DNA of 46,143 nt from an uncultured Verrucomicrobiae bacterium (GCA_937976685.1 CALJWR010000240.1:1-46143); one strand, 5' to 3'. Counted from the first letter of the stretch, positions 15,344-25,532 are shown. A program made the numbers and translations. Notes: generated by a model from the sequence alone, not told the origin.

Positions 15344-16627
15344 GTGAAATCGCTCGACGCCAAGCTGGCTGAGATCAGGGCCAACCCCCGCTCGCGCGCC
15401 TTCATCATCGCGGACGCCAAAGACGCAGACATGGCCTTCGGCGTGAAGGCCCCCGGGCCCCGGTCCTATTTATCAGCGCAGGGCGCGCGGCCGGCGCAGT
15501 TTTCGCCCGAGGTGTGGACGCGCGAGGAGTTCGGCTACCGCAACCTGCCCGAGTTCCTCGACATCATCCGCGAAGTGACCCGCCAGGGCTTGGTGGACAT
15601 CATGCTCATGTCCGCCTACGTCAACGACCTCCTCACGATCAAGGAGGGCCTCTTCAAGGACTCTCACGTCACGCCTGCGGCCCGCGCCAACGACACCACG
15701 GACGTGTGGGCCGCCCGCCACGGGAGCTACACCAAGGAACCGGCGCAGCCTTTCCGGAGCGCGAGCATTGACCAGATCCAATGCGGGCGCGTGGAGTGCG
15801 ACCGGACGACCGAGGAGTTTCCCGGGGCCAACCTCGGCCTGTACAGCGTGACCTGGGTCAACGATCTCGAACAGGACCGCCGCACGCTGCTCGAGTACAA
15901 AGCCTTCCGCGATGAGGCCGAGCGAAAACGGTTCCGCCATTTCCTCGAAGTCTTCGATCCGAACGTGGACAGCGGCATTCCGCCGGAAAAACTCGGCGAG
16001 TTCATCAACGACCAGATCCTCCGCACGCTCGCCGGTGTGCCCGAGACCGGACGGCCGCTCTTTCTCAAGATCGTCTATCACGGTCCGCGCGCGATGGAGG
16101 AGCTCTGCCAGTACGACCCAAACATGGTCGTCGGCATTCTGGGCGGCGGGGCGGGCACCACGTACGATGCCTTCAAGCTCATCCACGAGGCGCAAAAGTA
16201 CGGCGCGCGGGTGGCGTTGTTCGGGCGCAAGATCAACCACGCCGAGCACCAGCTTGCGTTCATCGAGATGCTGCGGCTGATCACGGATGGCCACGTCACG
16301 CCGGAAGAGGCCGTACGTGCCTACCACGGTGTGCTTCAAGCCAAGGGCATCCAGCCGCATCGCCCGCTCGACGAGGACTTGGAACTCACCGACCAAGCCA
16401 TGAGCTACGGCGGTGGAGGGACGCGGACCACGGTGCAAATCCGGGCCAATCCCCTCGTCGGGCCGGCGCGACCGACGGTACCCAAAAGCGCAAGTGCGTC
16501 CGCGAAGGCGGAATTGACCGCACCCGTCTGGCCCACCCGGCCCGACGGCTCGCCTGACTTCGCCGCGATGAATTCCGCCCAGCGTGCGGCGTTCGATGCC
16601 TGGCGCCTCAAGCGGCGGTTCGGTTGA
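15344..16627 (+). CDS. Putative class I aldolase-like TIM-barrel protein, last gene of BMC operon
   Basis: This 427-residue protein is not recognised as a named family. It starts from GTG 15344, three bases after the dehydrogenase stop. The first strand reads SRAFIIADAKDADMAFGVKAPG. The segment PLFLKIVYHGPRAMEEL followed by VVGILGGGAGTTYDAF and ARVALFGRKIN resembles strands 6-8 of class I aldolases of the DhnA/LacD/DeoC group, with the Lys of FLKIVYHG where those enzymes form a Schiff base and the GG and GR turns at the phosphate site. After the barrel a Pro/Ala/Ser linker leads to a terminal helix (SAQRAAFDAWRLKRRFG) that could be an encapsulation peptide. It may be a second aldolase for another sugar phosphate, or a regulatory or inactive relative. 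Confidence 0.6.
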   Translation: MKSLDAKLAEIRANPRSRAFIIADAKDADMAFGVKAPGPRSYLSAQGARPAQFSPEVWTREEFGYRNLPEFLDIIREVTRQGLVDIMLMSAYVNDLLTIKEGLFKDSHVTPAARANDTTDVWAARHGSYTKEPAQPFRSASIDQIQCGRVECDRTTEEFPGANLGLYSVTWVNDLEQDRRTLLEYKAFRDEAERKRFRHFLEVFDPNVDSGIPPEKLGEFINDQILRTLAGVPETGRPLFLKIVYHGPRAMEELCQYDPNMVVGILGGGAGTTYDAFKLIHEAQKYGARVALFGRKINHAEHQLAFIEMLRLITDGHVTPEEAVRAYHGVLQAKGIQPHRPLDEDLELTDQAMSYGGGGTRTTVQIRANPLVGPARPTVPKSASASAKAELTAPVWPTRPDGSPDFAAMNSAQRAAFDAWRLKRRFG

Positions 16628-16640
16628 ATCCCGGAAGTCA

Positions 16641-16678
16641 ATCGGGCCAGCCCGCGGCCGGGGCAATCGCTGCCCGAT
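16641..16678. terminator. Inverted repeat at the end of the BMC operon
   Basis: ATCGGGC (16641-16647) pairs with GCCCGAT (16672-16678). A smaller nested stem, GGGCA/TGCCC (16661-16675), is an alternative. It lies between the last BMC gene and a convergent small gene and could stop transcription from both sides. No U-tract is present. Confidence 0.4.
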
Positions 16679-16875
16679 CAACCCAGTGAGCGGCCTTGAG
16701 CCGCCCACCCTCGGCGCATCAAGCCCAGCAAGTGCGCCAAGGCATCCTCATAGGCCCGTCCTTTGGCGGCAGCGAGCTGCCGGGCGCGTTTGTCGAGTTG
16801 GGCCGCCATCCCGGCGCATTTCGCCGCCGGACAGCCCATCACCGCGAGCAGTTGCGCGAGTTCGGCAAGGTCCAT
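16678..16875 (-). CDS. Small hypothetical protein (65 residues)
   Basis: This is a helical 65-residue product beginning MDLAELAQLLAVMGCPAAK, with two Cys five residues apart (CPAAKC), a basic middle (LDKRARQLAAAKG) and a C-terminal LAHLLGLMRRGWAAQ. No family is recognised. It is kept as a real gene because it is 50 bases downstream of a cyclophilin gene on the same strand and has a sensible amphipathic pattern. The short length leaves some doubt. Confidence 0.5.
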   Translation of the reverse strand: MDLAELAQLLAVMGCPAAKCAGMAAQLDKRARQLAAAKGRAYEDALAHLLGLMRRGWAAQGRSLG

Positions 16876-16925
16876 CTAACGAAGCATCCCGGGTGAGGCA
16901 CCCCGCCCGCGCCGGCAAGCGTCGC

Positions 16926-17426
16926 TTACCCCGCCTGCTCGGCCGGGACGATCTTCACGCTGACCAGCGTCTGTTTGGTGGTCGGACGATCGCCGGGTTG
17001 GGTGGGTGTCGTGGCGATCTTGTCGAGCACGTCGTCGCCCTTGATCAACCGGCCAAACGCCGTGTACTGACGATCCAGGAAACGGGCGTCGGCGTGGCAG
17101 ATGAAGAACTGGCTGCCGGCGGAATCGGGGTCCTGCGCACGGGCCATCGAGAGGACCCCGCGGACGTGCGGCCGGTCGTTGAACTCGGCCTTGATCTGAT
17201 AGTTCGGCCCGCCGGTGCCCCAGCGACGCTGCTGGGAATCGTCCCTAGTCAGCGGGTCGCCTCCCTGGATCATGAAACCCTTGATGACCCGGTGGAAGCA
17301 GGTGCCGTCGTAAAAGCCCTGCCGGGCCAGCTTCTTGAAGTTCTCGACGTGGCCGGGCGCGACGTCCGGCCAGAACTCGAGGACCATTTCGCCGGCACTG
17401 GTGGTGAGGATGGCGACTTCGTTCAT
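16926..17426 (-). CDS. Peptidyl-prolyl cis-trans isomerase, cytoplasmic cyclophilin
   Basis: Cyclophilins speed cis-trans isomerisation of peptidyl-proline bonds in folding proteins. The 166-residue product has the whole domain with the catalytic motif FHRVIKGFMIQGGDP (Arg of FHRV), the SQFFICHAD motif and the closing FGRLIKGDDVLDKI. The usual Trp of the cyclosporin site is not seen in the HADARFLD segment. It lacks a signal peptide, so it acts in the cytoplasm. It follows the secreted paralogue after 19 bases. Confidence 0.95.
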   Translation of the reverse strand: MNEVAILTTSAGEMVLEFWPDVAPGHVENFKKLARQGFYDGTCFHRVIKGFMIQGGDPLTRDDSQQRRWGTGGPNYQIKAEFNDRPHVRGVLSMARAQDPDSAGSQFFICHADARFLDRQYTAFGRLIKGDDVLDKIATTPTQPGDRPTTKQTLVSVKIVPAEQAG

Positions 17427-17445
17427 GGGATGGATGGCTGGGTAA

Positions 17446-18180
17446 TTACTTGGTGGCTTCGGCGGGTAACAGGGTGACGGACTTGATGTAGTCCAGGTTC
17501 GGGAAGTCCTTCTTCAGGTAGGCGTTGCCCTCCATCTGGATGCGGCTCTGGTCCGGACCCCGGCCGCGGGGCGCGCCTTCGCCGTACTCGGCGTTGATCT
17601 TGTCCACCACGTCCATGCCCTCGACCACTTTGCCGAACTGCGAAAAGCCCATCGTGTCGAGCCGCGTGTTGTCGGCGAAGTTGATGAAAAACTGGGTGGT
17701 GCGGGTGTTGGGGCCTGCCATGGCGTAGGTCAGCGTCCCGCGTTTGTTGCTGCCTTTGACGGGGTCGTCCGGGATCGGCGCCCCGCGCCATCTGGCGGCT
17801 ACCTTCGGATCACCGTGAATCCCGAACTGGCACATGAAACCGGAAATCACCCGGAAGAACGCCATATCCGTAAAGTACCCAGCCCGGACGAGGTTGTAGA
17901 AGCGGTCCGCCCCGTTGGGCGACAAGGAGCGGGTGACCTCGACGGTGAACTTGCCCTTGGTGGTGTCGAACTGGACCCGGTATGTCTCGGGTGCCTTCTC
18001 GGTGAGCTTGGCCGGGTCCATCAGGTCGGCGGCAGGCGTGGCATTCGGAACCGCGCTGGCTTGCAGCTTCGGAACGGGCGGTGCGGGTGGCGCATCGCCC
18101 TTCGACGGAGCGTCGGCAGCGTGGCTCCACGCCGCCGTGAGGTTCAGGCAAAGAAAGGCGGTCAACAGCGTTTTCATCAT
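17446..18180 (-). CDS. Secreted cyclophilin-type peptidyl-prolyl isomerase
   Basis: This 244-residue paralogue of the neighbouring cyclophilin is exported: residues 1-22 (MMKTLLTAFLCLNLTAAWSHA) are a Sec signal peptide, followed by a Pro/Ala-rich spacer to about residue 65. The catalytic region reads FFRVISGFMCQFGIHG and TQFFINFADN, so the central Arg is kept but the FMIQGGD motif is altered to FMCQFGIHGD. The double ATG at 18180/18177 gives the start. A frame continuing further upstream has no signal peptide and was dropped. It probably helps folding of the many exported proteins of this organism. Confidence 0.92.
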   Translation of the reverse strand: MMKTLLTAFLCLNLTAAWSHAADAPSKGDAPPAPPVPKLQASAVPNATPAADLMDPAKLTEKAPETYRVQFDTTKGKFTVEVTRSLSPNGADRFYNLVRAGYFTDMAFFRVISGFMCQFGIHGDPKVAARWRGAPIPDDPVKGSNKRGTLTYAMAGPNTRTTQFFINFADNTRLDTMGFSQFGKVVEGMDVVDKINAEYGEGAPRGRGPDQSRIQMEGNAYLKKDFPNLDYIKSVTLLPAEATK

Positions 18181-18190
18181 GCGCGGAAGG

Positions 18191-18215
18191 GTGACACAAG
18201 CTGGCCGGCTGTCAC
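18191..18215 (-). promoter_or_regulatory. Inverted repeat in the leader of the secreted cyclophilin
   Basis: GTGACA (18191-18196) and TGTCAC (18210-18215) form an inverted repeat with a 13-base spacer that ends ten bases before the start codon. It could be an operator or a leader hairpin; nothing more can be said. Confidence 0.25.
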
Positions 18216-18290
18216 GCGCGGAGGTGTGTGAGCGGCCCACCTGTCGCTGCGCAGCCCTCCCGCGTCCGTCCTGCCGGGCGGGCTCCCCCA

Positions 18291-18312
18291 CGGCGGGCGG
18301 TTTCGCCCGCCG
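18291..18312 (-). terminator. Strong 9-bp hairpin downstream of the 18336 gene
   Basis: A perfect 9-bp stem (CGGCGGGCG/CGCCCGCCG) with a 4-base loop lies 23 bases after the stop of the minus-strand gene that ends at 18336. It is the tightest hairpin in the window, though it lacks a U-tract. Confidence 0.5.
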
Positions 18313-18335
18313 ATCGGCCCCGGTGCGTTCATCGC

Positions 18336-19355
18336 CTAATCCAGCCGGTAGAAGTCGTAGTTCAAGCGCCACGTGAACTCGGCCCCCGGCTCGATCCGCA
18401 TGGCGATGAAGGGCTCGATCGAGTGCGGCGCGCGGATGGTCCATAGCGCGACTTTCGCAAGCGGTCGGTCACCGGTGATCCGCAGGCCCACGCCAGTGTC
18501 GTGGCTCTCGACGCGGAAGTCGTAGTCCTTCGCGTCCGGTCCGAAACCGGATATCACGGTGTACACGCGTTCCTCACCGGCCAGCGGCTTCTTGAGGAGC
18601 AACTGGTTGCCGCGCACCTCGGCGAGCGCGGGATCCAGCGGCGGATCGGTTTTGATCGGGAAGCGGGTGGTGAGTGAGAGCCCGGGACCGGGCGGCTGCC
18701 GGTCGAGGTAGAGGAAGTTGTGGTTGTACACGCTCGTCTCGATCGTCCGGCGGCCGGTGTTGCGGAGGACATGGCCGAGAACCATCTGGGACTGTTCACC
18801 CGTCAGGGCCACCGTCTTGCGGTAGTCGTAGCCGTAACCCATGGCGGGGTCGGTCAGTTCATGTCGGAACTCCACCGCGTCGCTCCGCGACGAAACTGTC
18901 CAGCGGCCGCCGTTCACGATGGGATAGAGGCGGTACGGATCGTAGGGTTTGTCGTCCGGCCGCCGGAGCACACCCACGCCGATCTTGATGAAGGTGCCGC
19001 CGGGCGGAGCTTGGTCGAAGCCCAGCGCCTTGCCGTCCGCGACGAACTCCTCGGCTGGGCCGGTGATCGCCGTGCAGGGGCCGGCCACGATGTCTGGCCC
19101 GTCGTAGATGAAGTCGTGAACCTCCGCCACCCGCTGGAACCATGGTGCGTAGAACTCGCGCCCGGCGAACCGCAGACTGCCGACGACCCCGGACCAGTCG
19201 AAACGGGTGCCGTGGTAGAACCCTCGCTCGGCGTCGGGCAGATAGAGCTTCACCCGGAGCTGGCTGTTGGCGATTTCGACGGCGGGTGGATCGGCGGAGG
19301 CGCCGACGCCGGTGGCGAGCGGGACTCCGAGGACAAGACAGGCGGTGGTATTCAT
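18336..19355 (-). CDS. Exported beta-sandwich protein, galactose-mutarotase-like
   Basis: This is a 339-residue protein with a short signal peptide ([19 protein letters not shown]). The mature part starts [20 protein letters not shown] and contains [24 protein letters not shown] and a long series of beta strands, a pattern like the aldose-1-epimerase/galactose-mutarotase fold. Near the end, [29 protein letters not shown] fits the last strands of that fold. The catalytic His/Glu of true mutarotases cannot be assigned, so its substrate is unknown. ATG 19355 was used; ATG 19367 adds four residues. It diverges from hypD, with 121 bases between the starts. Confidence 0.65.
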   Translation of the reverse strand: MNTTACLVLGVPLATGVGASADPPAVEIANSQLRVKLYLPDAERGFYHGTRFDWSGVVGSLRFAGREFYAPWFQRVAEVHDFIYDGPDIVAGPCTAITGPAEEFVADGKALGFDQAPPGGTFIKIGVGVLRRPDDKPYDPYRLYPIVNGGRWTVSSRSDAVEFRHELTDPAMGYGYDYRKTVALTGEQSQMVLGHVLRNTGRRTIETSVYNHNFLYLDRQPPGPGLSLTTRFPIKTDPPLDPALAEVRGNQLLLKKPLAGEERVYTVISGFGPDAKDYDFRVESHDTGVGLRITGDRPLAKVALWTIRAPHSIEPFIAMRIEPGAEFTWRLNYDFYRLD

Positions 19356-19476
19356 AGGCGCGATCATGGACGAGCCCGCGCCCGGCGGCAATCCCGGCCT
19401 CCGCCCGACGAGCCAGCGACGTCCGGGACAGGCGACACTTGACGCTCGGCACCTCGTTCGCAACGGTCACGGCCGC

Positions 19477-20567
<1,091 letters not shown>

Positions 20568-20568
<1 letters not shown>

Positions 20569-21635
20569 TGACCGAGCTCATGGATGCTTCCGCCGATTTC
20601 ACCGCCAGTTGCCCGTTACCAATCGGCAACTATCCGCACGTCCTGCTGGCTCACGGTGGCGGGGGCCGCCTGATGCAGCAGCTCATTGACGGCGTCTTTG
20701 GCCCGGCCTTTGCCAACCCCGCGCTGGACGAGCGCCACGATGGCGCGCATCTGACGCTCGGCGGGCAACGGCTGGCGTTCACCACCGACTCGTACGTGGT
20801 GCGACCACTCTTTTTTCCGGGCGGCGACATCGGCGCGATGGCGGTGAACGGCACGGTCAACGATCTGGCCATGTGCGGCGCGCGCCCGCGCTGGCTGAGT
20901 GCCGGCTTCATCCTCGAGGAGGGACTGCCGATGGAGACGCTGCAACGCGTTGTCGCGTCCATGCAGACGGCAGCGGCGGCGGCCGGCGTCGAGATTGTCA
21001 CCGGCGACACCAAGGTGGTGGACAAGGGCAGGGGCGACGGTCTTTTCATCACCACCGCCGGCCTCGGAGTCATTGAGAGTCCCGGGCGGATTGGTCCGGG
21101 GCAGGTTCGGGTGGGCGACGTGGTGTTGTTGAGCGGCGACGTGGGCCGGCATGGCATGGCGATCATGTCCGTGCGCGAAGGGCTGGAATTCGAAAGCCCG
21201 ATCGAAAGCGATTGCGCGCCGTTGGTGGCGCCGGTGATGGCCTTGCTGGACGCGGGCGTGAAGGTGTCCTGCCTGCGCGACCTGACCCGCGGCGGATTGG
21301 TCGCGGCGCTGAACGAGATCGCGGACGCCAGCGGCCTGCAGATTGACATTGTGGAGTCCGCCGTGCCCGTGATCGAGCCGGTGCGGGGAGCGTGCGAGAT
21401 TCTTGGCTTTGACCCGCTCTACGTGGCGAACGAAGGACGATTCGTCGCGTTCGTATCCCCGGACACCGCCGAGTTGGCGCTGACGGTCTTGCAGCGCGCC
21501 CTGCCGGACATCCGCCCCGCCCGCATTGGCGACGTTGTCACCGGCCGGCCGGGCCTGGTTACGCTGCGCAGTGCGATCGGAGCGACCCGGATCCTCGATC
21601 TCCTGAGCGGCGAGCAGTTGCCGCGCATTTGCTGA
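20568..21635 (+). CDS. hypE: [NiFe]-hydrogenase maturation protein HypE
   Basis: HypE dehydrates the thiocarbamoyl group on its own C-terminal cysteine to the cyanide ligand used in hydrogenase assembly, spending ATP. The 355-residue product has the PurM/AIRS-type fold: [12 protein letters not shown] near the N-terminus, [19 protein letters not shown], the nucleotide-binding [29 protein letters not shown], and the invariant end PRIC. The ATG lies inside the hypD stop codon, so the two are translationally coupled. Confidence 0.96.
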
Positions 21636-21676
21636 GCCGCCCAGGGTCCGGAGGGGGGCGCCGAAGCGGCCGGTCC

Positions 21677-22351
21677 TTATCGCGGACCGTAGCGGAAGTC
21701 GTCGAACGCCACCACGCTGTCGGCCTTCGTCCACAAGCCGACATTCCCCGCCTCGGCAAAAGTTGAATCCTCCACCTCAAACAGTCGCTGCCCGTTGAGC
21801 GACACCGCGAAGCGAGGGCCTTGGAACTCGACGCGGAGCGTATTCCACACGTTGGCTGGCACGAGTGCGTCCACGCCGTAGCCGCCAATCCGTCCCAGGA
21901 TGTCGAGCGCCTGGCGTTTGCCGTTCTCCACTTTGTAGAGCACGACGTTGTCCTCCAGCGCATTGGCCCGGCAGATGTAGTAGTTGGCGGCGTCGCGGGC
22001 ACGCCACACCAGTCCAGCGGCCTGGTCAAGCTGGCCGCGGATCGTGCGGAACTTCACCTCCACAAAGCCGTCGCGCAGCATCGTGCCCCGATTCAGGCAC
22101 AGCGGGAAGGAAGGTTTCGGCACGGTGCCCGATTGCCGCAGGACGCGGGGAGGACTGGGAGCCAACGCATCCGCGACAACCTCCCAAATGGGGTTGCCTT
22201 CACCGGTAACGGTCGAGACCCAACCCGCCGGCAAACGGCCTTCCGCAGTCGCGTCAAACGTCTCCATCCCGGCGGAGGACTGCCGCGGCGGGCTGGCGCA
22301 GGAGCCAATCGCAAGGCACACCAAAGCGCCAAGGGAGCCGCGCATTGCCAT
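21677..22351 (-). CDS. Lipoprotein with a concanavalin-like (DUF1080-type) domain
   Basis: Starting at ATG 22351 the 224-residue product has a lipoprotein signal (GALVCLAIGSC, lipobox Cys18). The mature domain begins METFDATAEGRLPAGWVSTV and has GLVWRARDAANYYICRANALEDNVVLYKV and NTLRVEFQGPRFAVSLNGQRLFEV. These strand patterns are typical of laminin-G/DUF1080 carbohydrate-linked beta-sandwiches common in PVC genomes. Substrate binding cannot be judged. An in-frame ATG at 22465 would add a 38-residue arm before the lipobox and is less likely. The 259 bases upstream to the next gene show no other feature. Confidence 0.7.
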   Translation of the reverse strand: MAMRGSLGALVCLAIGSCASPPRQSSAGMETFDATAEGRLPAGWVSTVTGEGNPIWEVVADALAPSPPRVLRQSGTVPKPSFPLCLNRGTMLRDGFVEVKFRTIRGQLDQAAGLVWRARDAANYYICRANALEDNVVLYKVENGKRQALDILGRIGGYGVDALVPANVWNTLRVEFQGPRFAVSLNGQRLFEVEDSTFAEAGNVGLWTKADSVVAFDDFRYGPR

Positions 22352-22610
22352 CCGGAACCGACGCCTCGCCGCAGTCAATCGGACGGTCTCGCGGGGCGTC
22401 CCGGCGGAGGGTGATTTGCCGAGGTGTTTCGCGTTGGGTGGAATTTCGACAAGGCTACGGTTCATGCCAGCGGTGTGATGAGATGGTGCTTGGGCGTTGA
22501 TCGAGCATTCACCCATGCCCGGAAAAATTACCCGCGATGGCTCTGTGCGGAAGCCGGGAATTGCGGGATCTTCGGCGACCGACCTGCTGGGCGGATGCTG
22601 GTTCAGTGGT

Positions 22611-23963
22611 TCAGTCGCCCTTCACCTTGGCCATCACCTCGCGAATGGCAGCGAAGACGGATTCCTCGACCGTCTCGGCGAACGGTCCGGGCTGGCCGTA
22701 GTAAATCATGCTGTCCACCGCCTCGTAGCCACCCTCGCGCAAGACGCGCAGCGACGGGATGTAGCAGGCCACGTCGTGGCAGTAGGCGGCGACCACGACG
22801 TTTTCCGCCGGAAACTCCCCCTGGACGCGCAGTCCGTAATCAATGACAACCTCGCCGCCGAGGGCCAGGAGGGTGAGGCCCCGGCCGAGTCGAAGCGCCT
22901 GAACGGGCAGGTCAAGCTGGCGAACGGGCTGGCCCCGGTCATACGCCTCCAACATCAGTCGGGCGCGCCGTTGCTTGAAGAGGTTGGCGTCCTGTAACTC
23001 AGCTTCGAAGGTCTCCCGGGTGTGGGGAGCGAAGTCCAGCCGCGCTGTTTGGTGTGCCGCGCGAATCGGCGGACTGACTTGCACCAGCTCTTTTCTCAGC
23101 GCGGCTGCGACGGCGTCGGCGAGTTCGCGACCGTATTGTTCGACATGCTCGATCTTTCCTCGCGGATGGGGGTTTTGGTCGCCGCCGCAAAGCATGAGGA
23201 AAAGGGCGGTTGCGCCGGGGAATTCCCGTTCGAGATTTCTTTGCGCCGCGCCAGCGTGGTCGCCGTCCACTTCGTAAAAATCGCCACCCAGGGTGGTGTT
23301 GTGGCAGGCGTAACCGAACAAGACGGCGAGGAGCGAGCCGTCTGCCCGGCGGACGCGGAGGACCGGGACGGAGTGATCCACTGGGCCGTCGGGATTCACG
23401 CCCAGCCGCACGCCATCGGGCGTCGGTTGCCGGCGATTAACTGCAAAGCCCGCTTCGCCGCGCCCGAACGAAAGCGCCGCAGGCTCCAACCGCTTCAGGG
23501 CGTCGCCCGCCACCTGCCCCAATTGGTCAGTGAGGCGCAGCGCGTACTGCTTCACCCGTTCTGCCTCAGCGGCGGGAAAGTCGAACATCACGCGCAGGTT
23601 GGGCCAGATGGCCGGGCCCGCATGGGTATGGGACGAGTTCACAACGAGCGCCCCCCGCGGCAGGCGATGTTCCCGCGCCAGACTCCGGGCGACCGTGTCC
23701 GAGATTTCCGCCGGGAGCCCGATGAGATCCGTTGTGACGATGACCGCACGACTGCCGGTGCGGTCCTCCAGCGCGAGGGCCTTGGCCCACAGATCGGTGC
23801 GAATTTTCGGCGCGGGATTCGTGCGCGCCGCGTAGCCACTCAGCCAAAACGGCGTGGGCGGGGTGATTGGCACGCGGGCGACGCCGGCCTTGAAGTCCGC
23901 GGCGTGAATCAGGGAGGCGCAGGCGAGGAACACCGCAAGTGAACGGAGATGGATAAGCTTCAT
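22611..23963 (-). CDS. Neutral ceramidase-like secreted hydrolase
   Basis: This 450-residue protein has a Sec signal peptide (LRSLAVFLACASLIHA). The mature part starts FKAGVARVPITPPTPFWLSGY, the hallmark opening of the neutral/alkaline ceramidase-like family. It goes on with VIVTTDLIGLP, NSSHTHAGPAIWP (zinc His pair), FGYACHNTTLGG (another zinc His) and CGGDQNP. Family members split amide bonds of sphingolipids or related molecules, but the many PVC paralogues are mostly uncharacterised, so the substrate is open. The C-terminal immunoglobulin-like domain of full ceramidases is missing, as in most bacterial short forms. Confidence 0.85.
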   Translation of the reverse strand: MKLIHLRSLAVFLACASLIHAADFKAGVARVPITPPTPFWLSGYAARTNPAPKIRTDLWAKALALEDRTGSRAVIVTTDLIGLPAEISDTVARSLAREHRLPRGALVVNSSHTHAGPAIWPNLRVMFDFPAAEAERVKQYALRLTDQLGQVAGDALKRLEPAALSFGRGEAGFAVNRRQPTPDGVRLGVNPDGPVDHSVPVLRVRRADGSLLAVLFGYACHNTTLGGDFYEVDGDHAGAAQRNLEREFPGATALFLMLCGGDQNPHPRGKIEHVEQYGRELADAVAAALRKELVQVSPPIRAAHQTARLDFAPHTRETFEAELQDANLFKQRRARLMLEAYDRGQPVRQLDLPVQALRLGRGLTLLALGGEVVIDYGLRVQGEFPAENVVVAAYCHDVACYIPSLRVLREGGYEAVDSMIYYGQPGPFAETVEESVFAAIREVMAKVKGD

Positions 23964-23994
23964 GGCGGGGTGGGAGGTGGATGGTTGGATCGCT

Positions 23995-25338
23995 TCAAGC
24001 GGACTTTGCGAGTTCCGCGGCGTGCTCGCGGATTTTGAGGATCGCCGCCGCGATCTGTTCCATGTCCTCGGCGGTGCCCAATAACAGGTTCTGCGCGAAC
24101 CAGACCGCTTCAGCGCACAGCCGGCGATTGGCGGGACACGCGGTGCGTTCGGCCCAGTGCTCGAGCAGGTCCGTCGGGAAGAGCCGTTGGTAGGCCCGTG
24201 TTCGCAGGGTCGCCCGGATGAAAGGTTCTTCGTTCAGAGGCGAATAACCCGGCGAGCACGGAATGCCCTCCGCTCTCAGCGCGTCGAGAAACCGCCCGCG
24301 CGGCAGCCCGGCAAAAGCTCGATTGTCATAGCGGAACATGAAGAGATGGCAGGCGTTGCGCGTGCAACCCTCGTACGATTTCGCCGGAATGATGCCGGGG
24401 ATCGCGCGGAGCAGGCGCGTGAGGCGGGCGGCGTTCTGCTCGCGGACCCGGCTTTGCGCCTCAAGCCGTGCCATCTGCGCCAGCAGGAGCGCTCCTTGAA
24501 ATTCCGTCAGCCGCAGATTCGCGCCCCGGCTGCCGAGATATGTGAAGTCGTAGCCCGCCGTGCCACGGCCGCGGCAGTTGTTGTGGAAGGCGTAGCATTT
24601 CTCGGCCAGTTCGGGATCGTTGGTCAAGACGGCGCCGCCCTCGCCGCAGTTGAGGTTCTTACTGGCTTGGAAACTGAAGCAGCCGGTCGCTCCCAACGTG
24701 CCCACCCGCCGGCCACGCCACTCGGCCAGGTGGGCCTGACAGGCGTCCTCGACCACGGGGATGCGGCGCTCGCCCGCCACAGCGAGAATGGTGTCGAGAT
24801 CGCAGGCGCTGCCGCCGAGATGAACGGGAATGATGGCCGTGGTCCGCTCCGTGATCGCCGCCTGCAGCCGACGAGCGTCCATCTGAAACGTCTCGGGATC
24901 GCTGTCCACGAAAATGGGCAGGGCGTATTGCAGCAGGATGACGTTCAGCGTCGCCACGAACGTGTACGGCGGAAGGATGACCTCGTCTCCGGGACTGATC
25001 CCGAGGCCACCCAGGGAGGCGAACAGCGCGCTCGTGCCGTTGGCGGTCGCGAGGCAATGCTGCGCGCCCATCAGGCGGCCGAACTCAGCCTCGAAGCGCG
25101 CCACCTGGCGCCCGCTCCCACGTCCCCAACGCCCACTGCGAAGCGCACCCGCTACCGCGGCCTCGTCGTGTTCGTCGAACACCGGCCAGCCTGGAAAGGG
25201 CGCGGTGCGGACGGGACGGCCACCCAACAGGGCCGGCTTGTCAGCGGCCGCGAGGAGCAGGTGCGGCATGCCGCCCAACAAGGTCGCCGACGAAACCACG
25301 GTCTTGACGAAGGCGCGTCGTGGCAGGACTGGAGACAT
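23995..25338 (-). CDS. DegT/DnrJ/EryC1/StrS-family aminotransferase with a Tat signal
   Basis: This is a PLP-dependent sugar aminotransferase-type protein, 447 residues. The N-terminus has a twin-arginine motif followed by a hydrophobic stretch ([17 protein letters not shown], residues 7-23), so it appears to be exported folded. The PLP lysine is in [21 protein letters not shown], the Asp of [13 protein letters not shown] contacts the pyridine, and [15 protein letters not shown] and [14 protein letters not shown] are conserved. DegT proteins usually act in the cytoplasm on nucleotide sugars, so an exported form probably has another substrate or a non-catalytic function. It lies 31 bases upstream of the ceramidase-like gene, transcribed in the same direction. 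Confidence 0.88.
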   Translation of the reverse strand: MSPVLPRRAFVKTVVSSATLLGGMPHLLLAAADKPALLGGRPVRTAPFPGWPVFDEHDEAAVAGALRSGRWGRGSGRQVARFEAEFGRLMGAQHCLATANGTSALFASLGGLGISPGDEVILPPYTFVATLNVILLQYALPIFVDSDPETFQMDARRLQAAITERTTAIIPVHLGGSACDLDTILAVAGERRIPVVEDACQAHLAEWRGRRVGTLGATGCFSFQASKNLNCGEGGAVLTNDPELAEKCYAFHNNCRGRGTAGYDFTYLGSRGANLRLTEFQGALLLAQMARLEAQSRVREQNAARLTRLLRAIPGIIPAKSYEGCTRNACHLFMFRYDNRAFAGLPRGRFLDALRAEGIPCSPGYSPLNEEPFIRATLRTRAYQRLFPTDLLEHWAERTACPANRRLCAEAVWFAQNLLLGTAEDMEQIAAAILKIREHAAELAKSA

Positions 25339-25496
25339 GGGGCAAACAGCCTGCCGGGCTCGCGATGAAGTTCAATCATTTGTTCGCGACCGGCCACGCC
25401 TGCGATTCAAGACCGGGACCCGGGTCCACGCTTGCTGGTGGCGGCAGCCGCAGCGGCCCCAAAAGCGCCCGAGCCCCCCTGCGGCGGCAAGTGAAG

Positions 25497-25509
25497 CGGG
25501 CAAAGCCCG
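25497..25509 (-). terminator. Short hairpin after the CRTAC1-type gene
   Basis: CGGGC/GCCCG with a 3-base loop lies 23 bases downstream of the stop at 25533. The stem is only 5 bp and there is no U-run. The 194-base gap also holds a 12-base palindrome (25416-25427) but no gene. Confidence 0.3.
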
Positions 25510-25532
25510 GGCCGGCTCGAGTTGGCGGCCGT

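Noticed and set aside
6895-16627. Reading the locus as a carboxysome because of the carbonic anhydrase
   Set aside because: There is no RuBisCO, CsoS or CcmM gene. The enzymes are those of an aldehyde-oxidising catabolic compartment.
15473-16708. A 411-codon open frame on the minus strand
   Set aside because: It is antisense to the 427-residue aldolase-like gene. High GC at third codon positions keeps the opposite frame open, and the translation has no recognisable motif.
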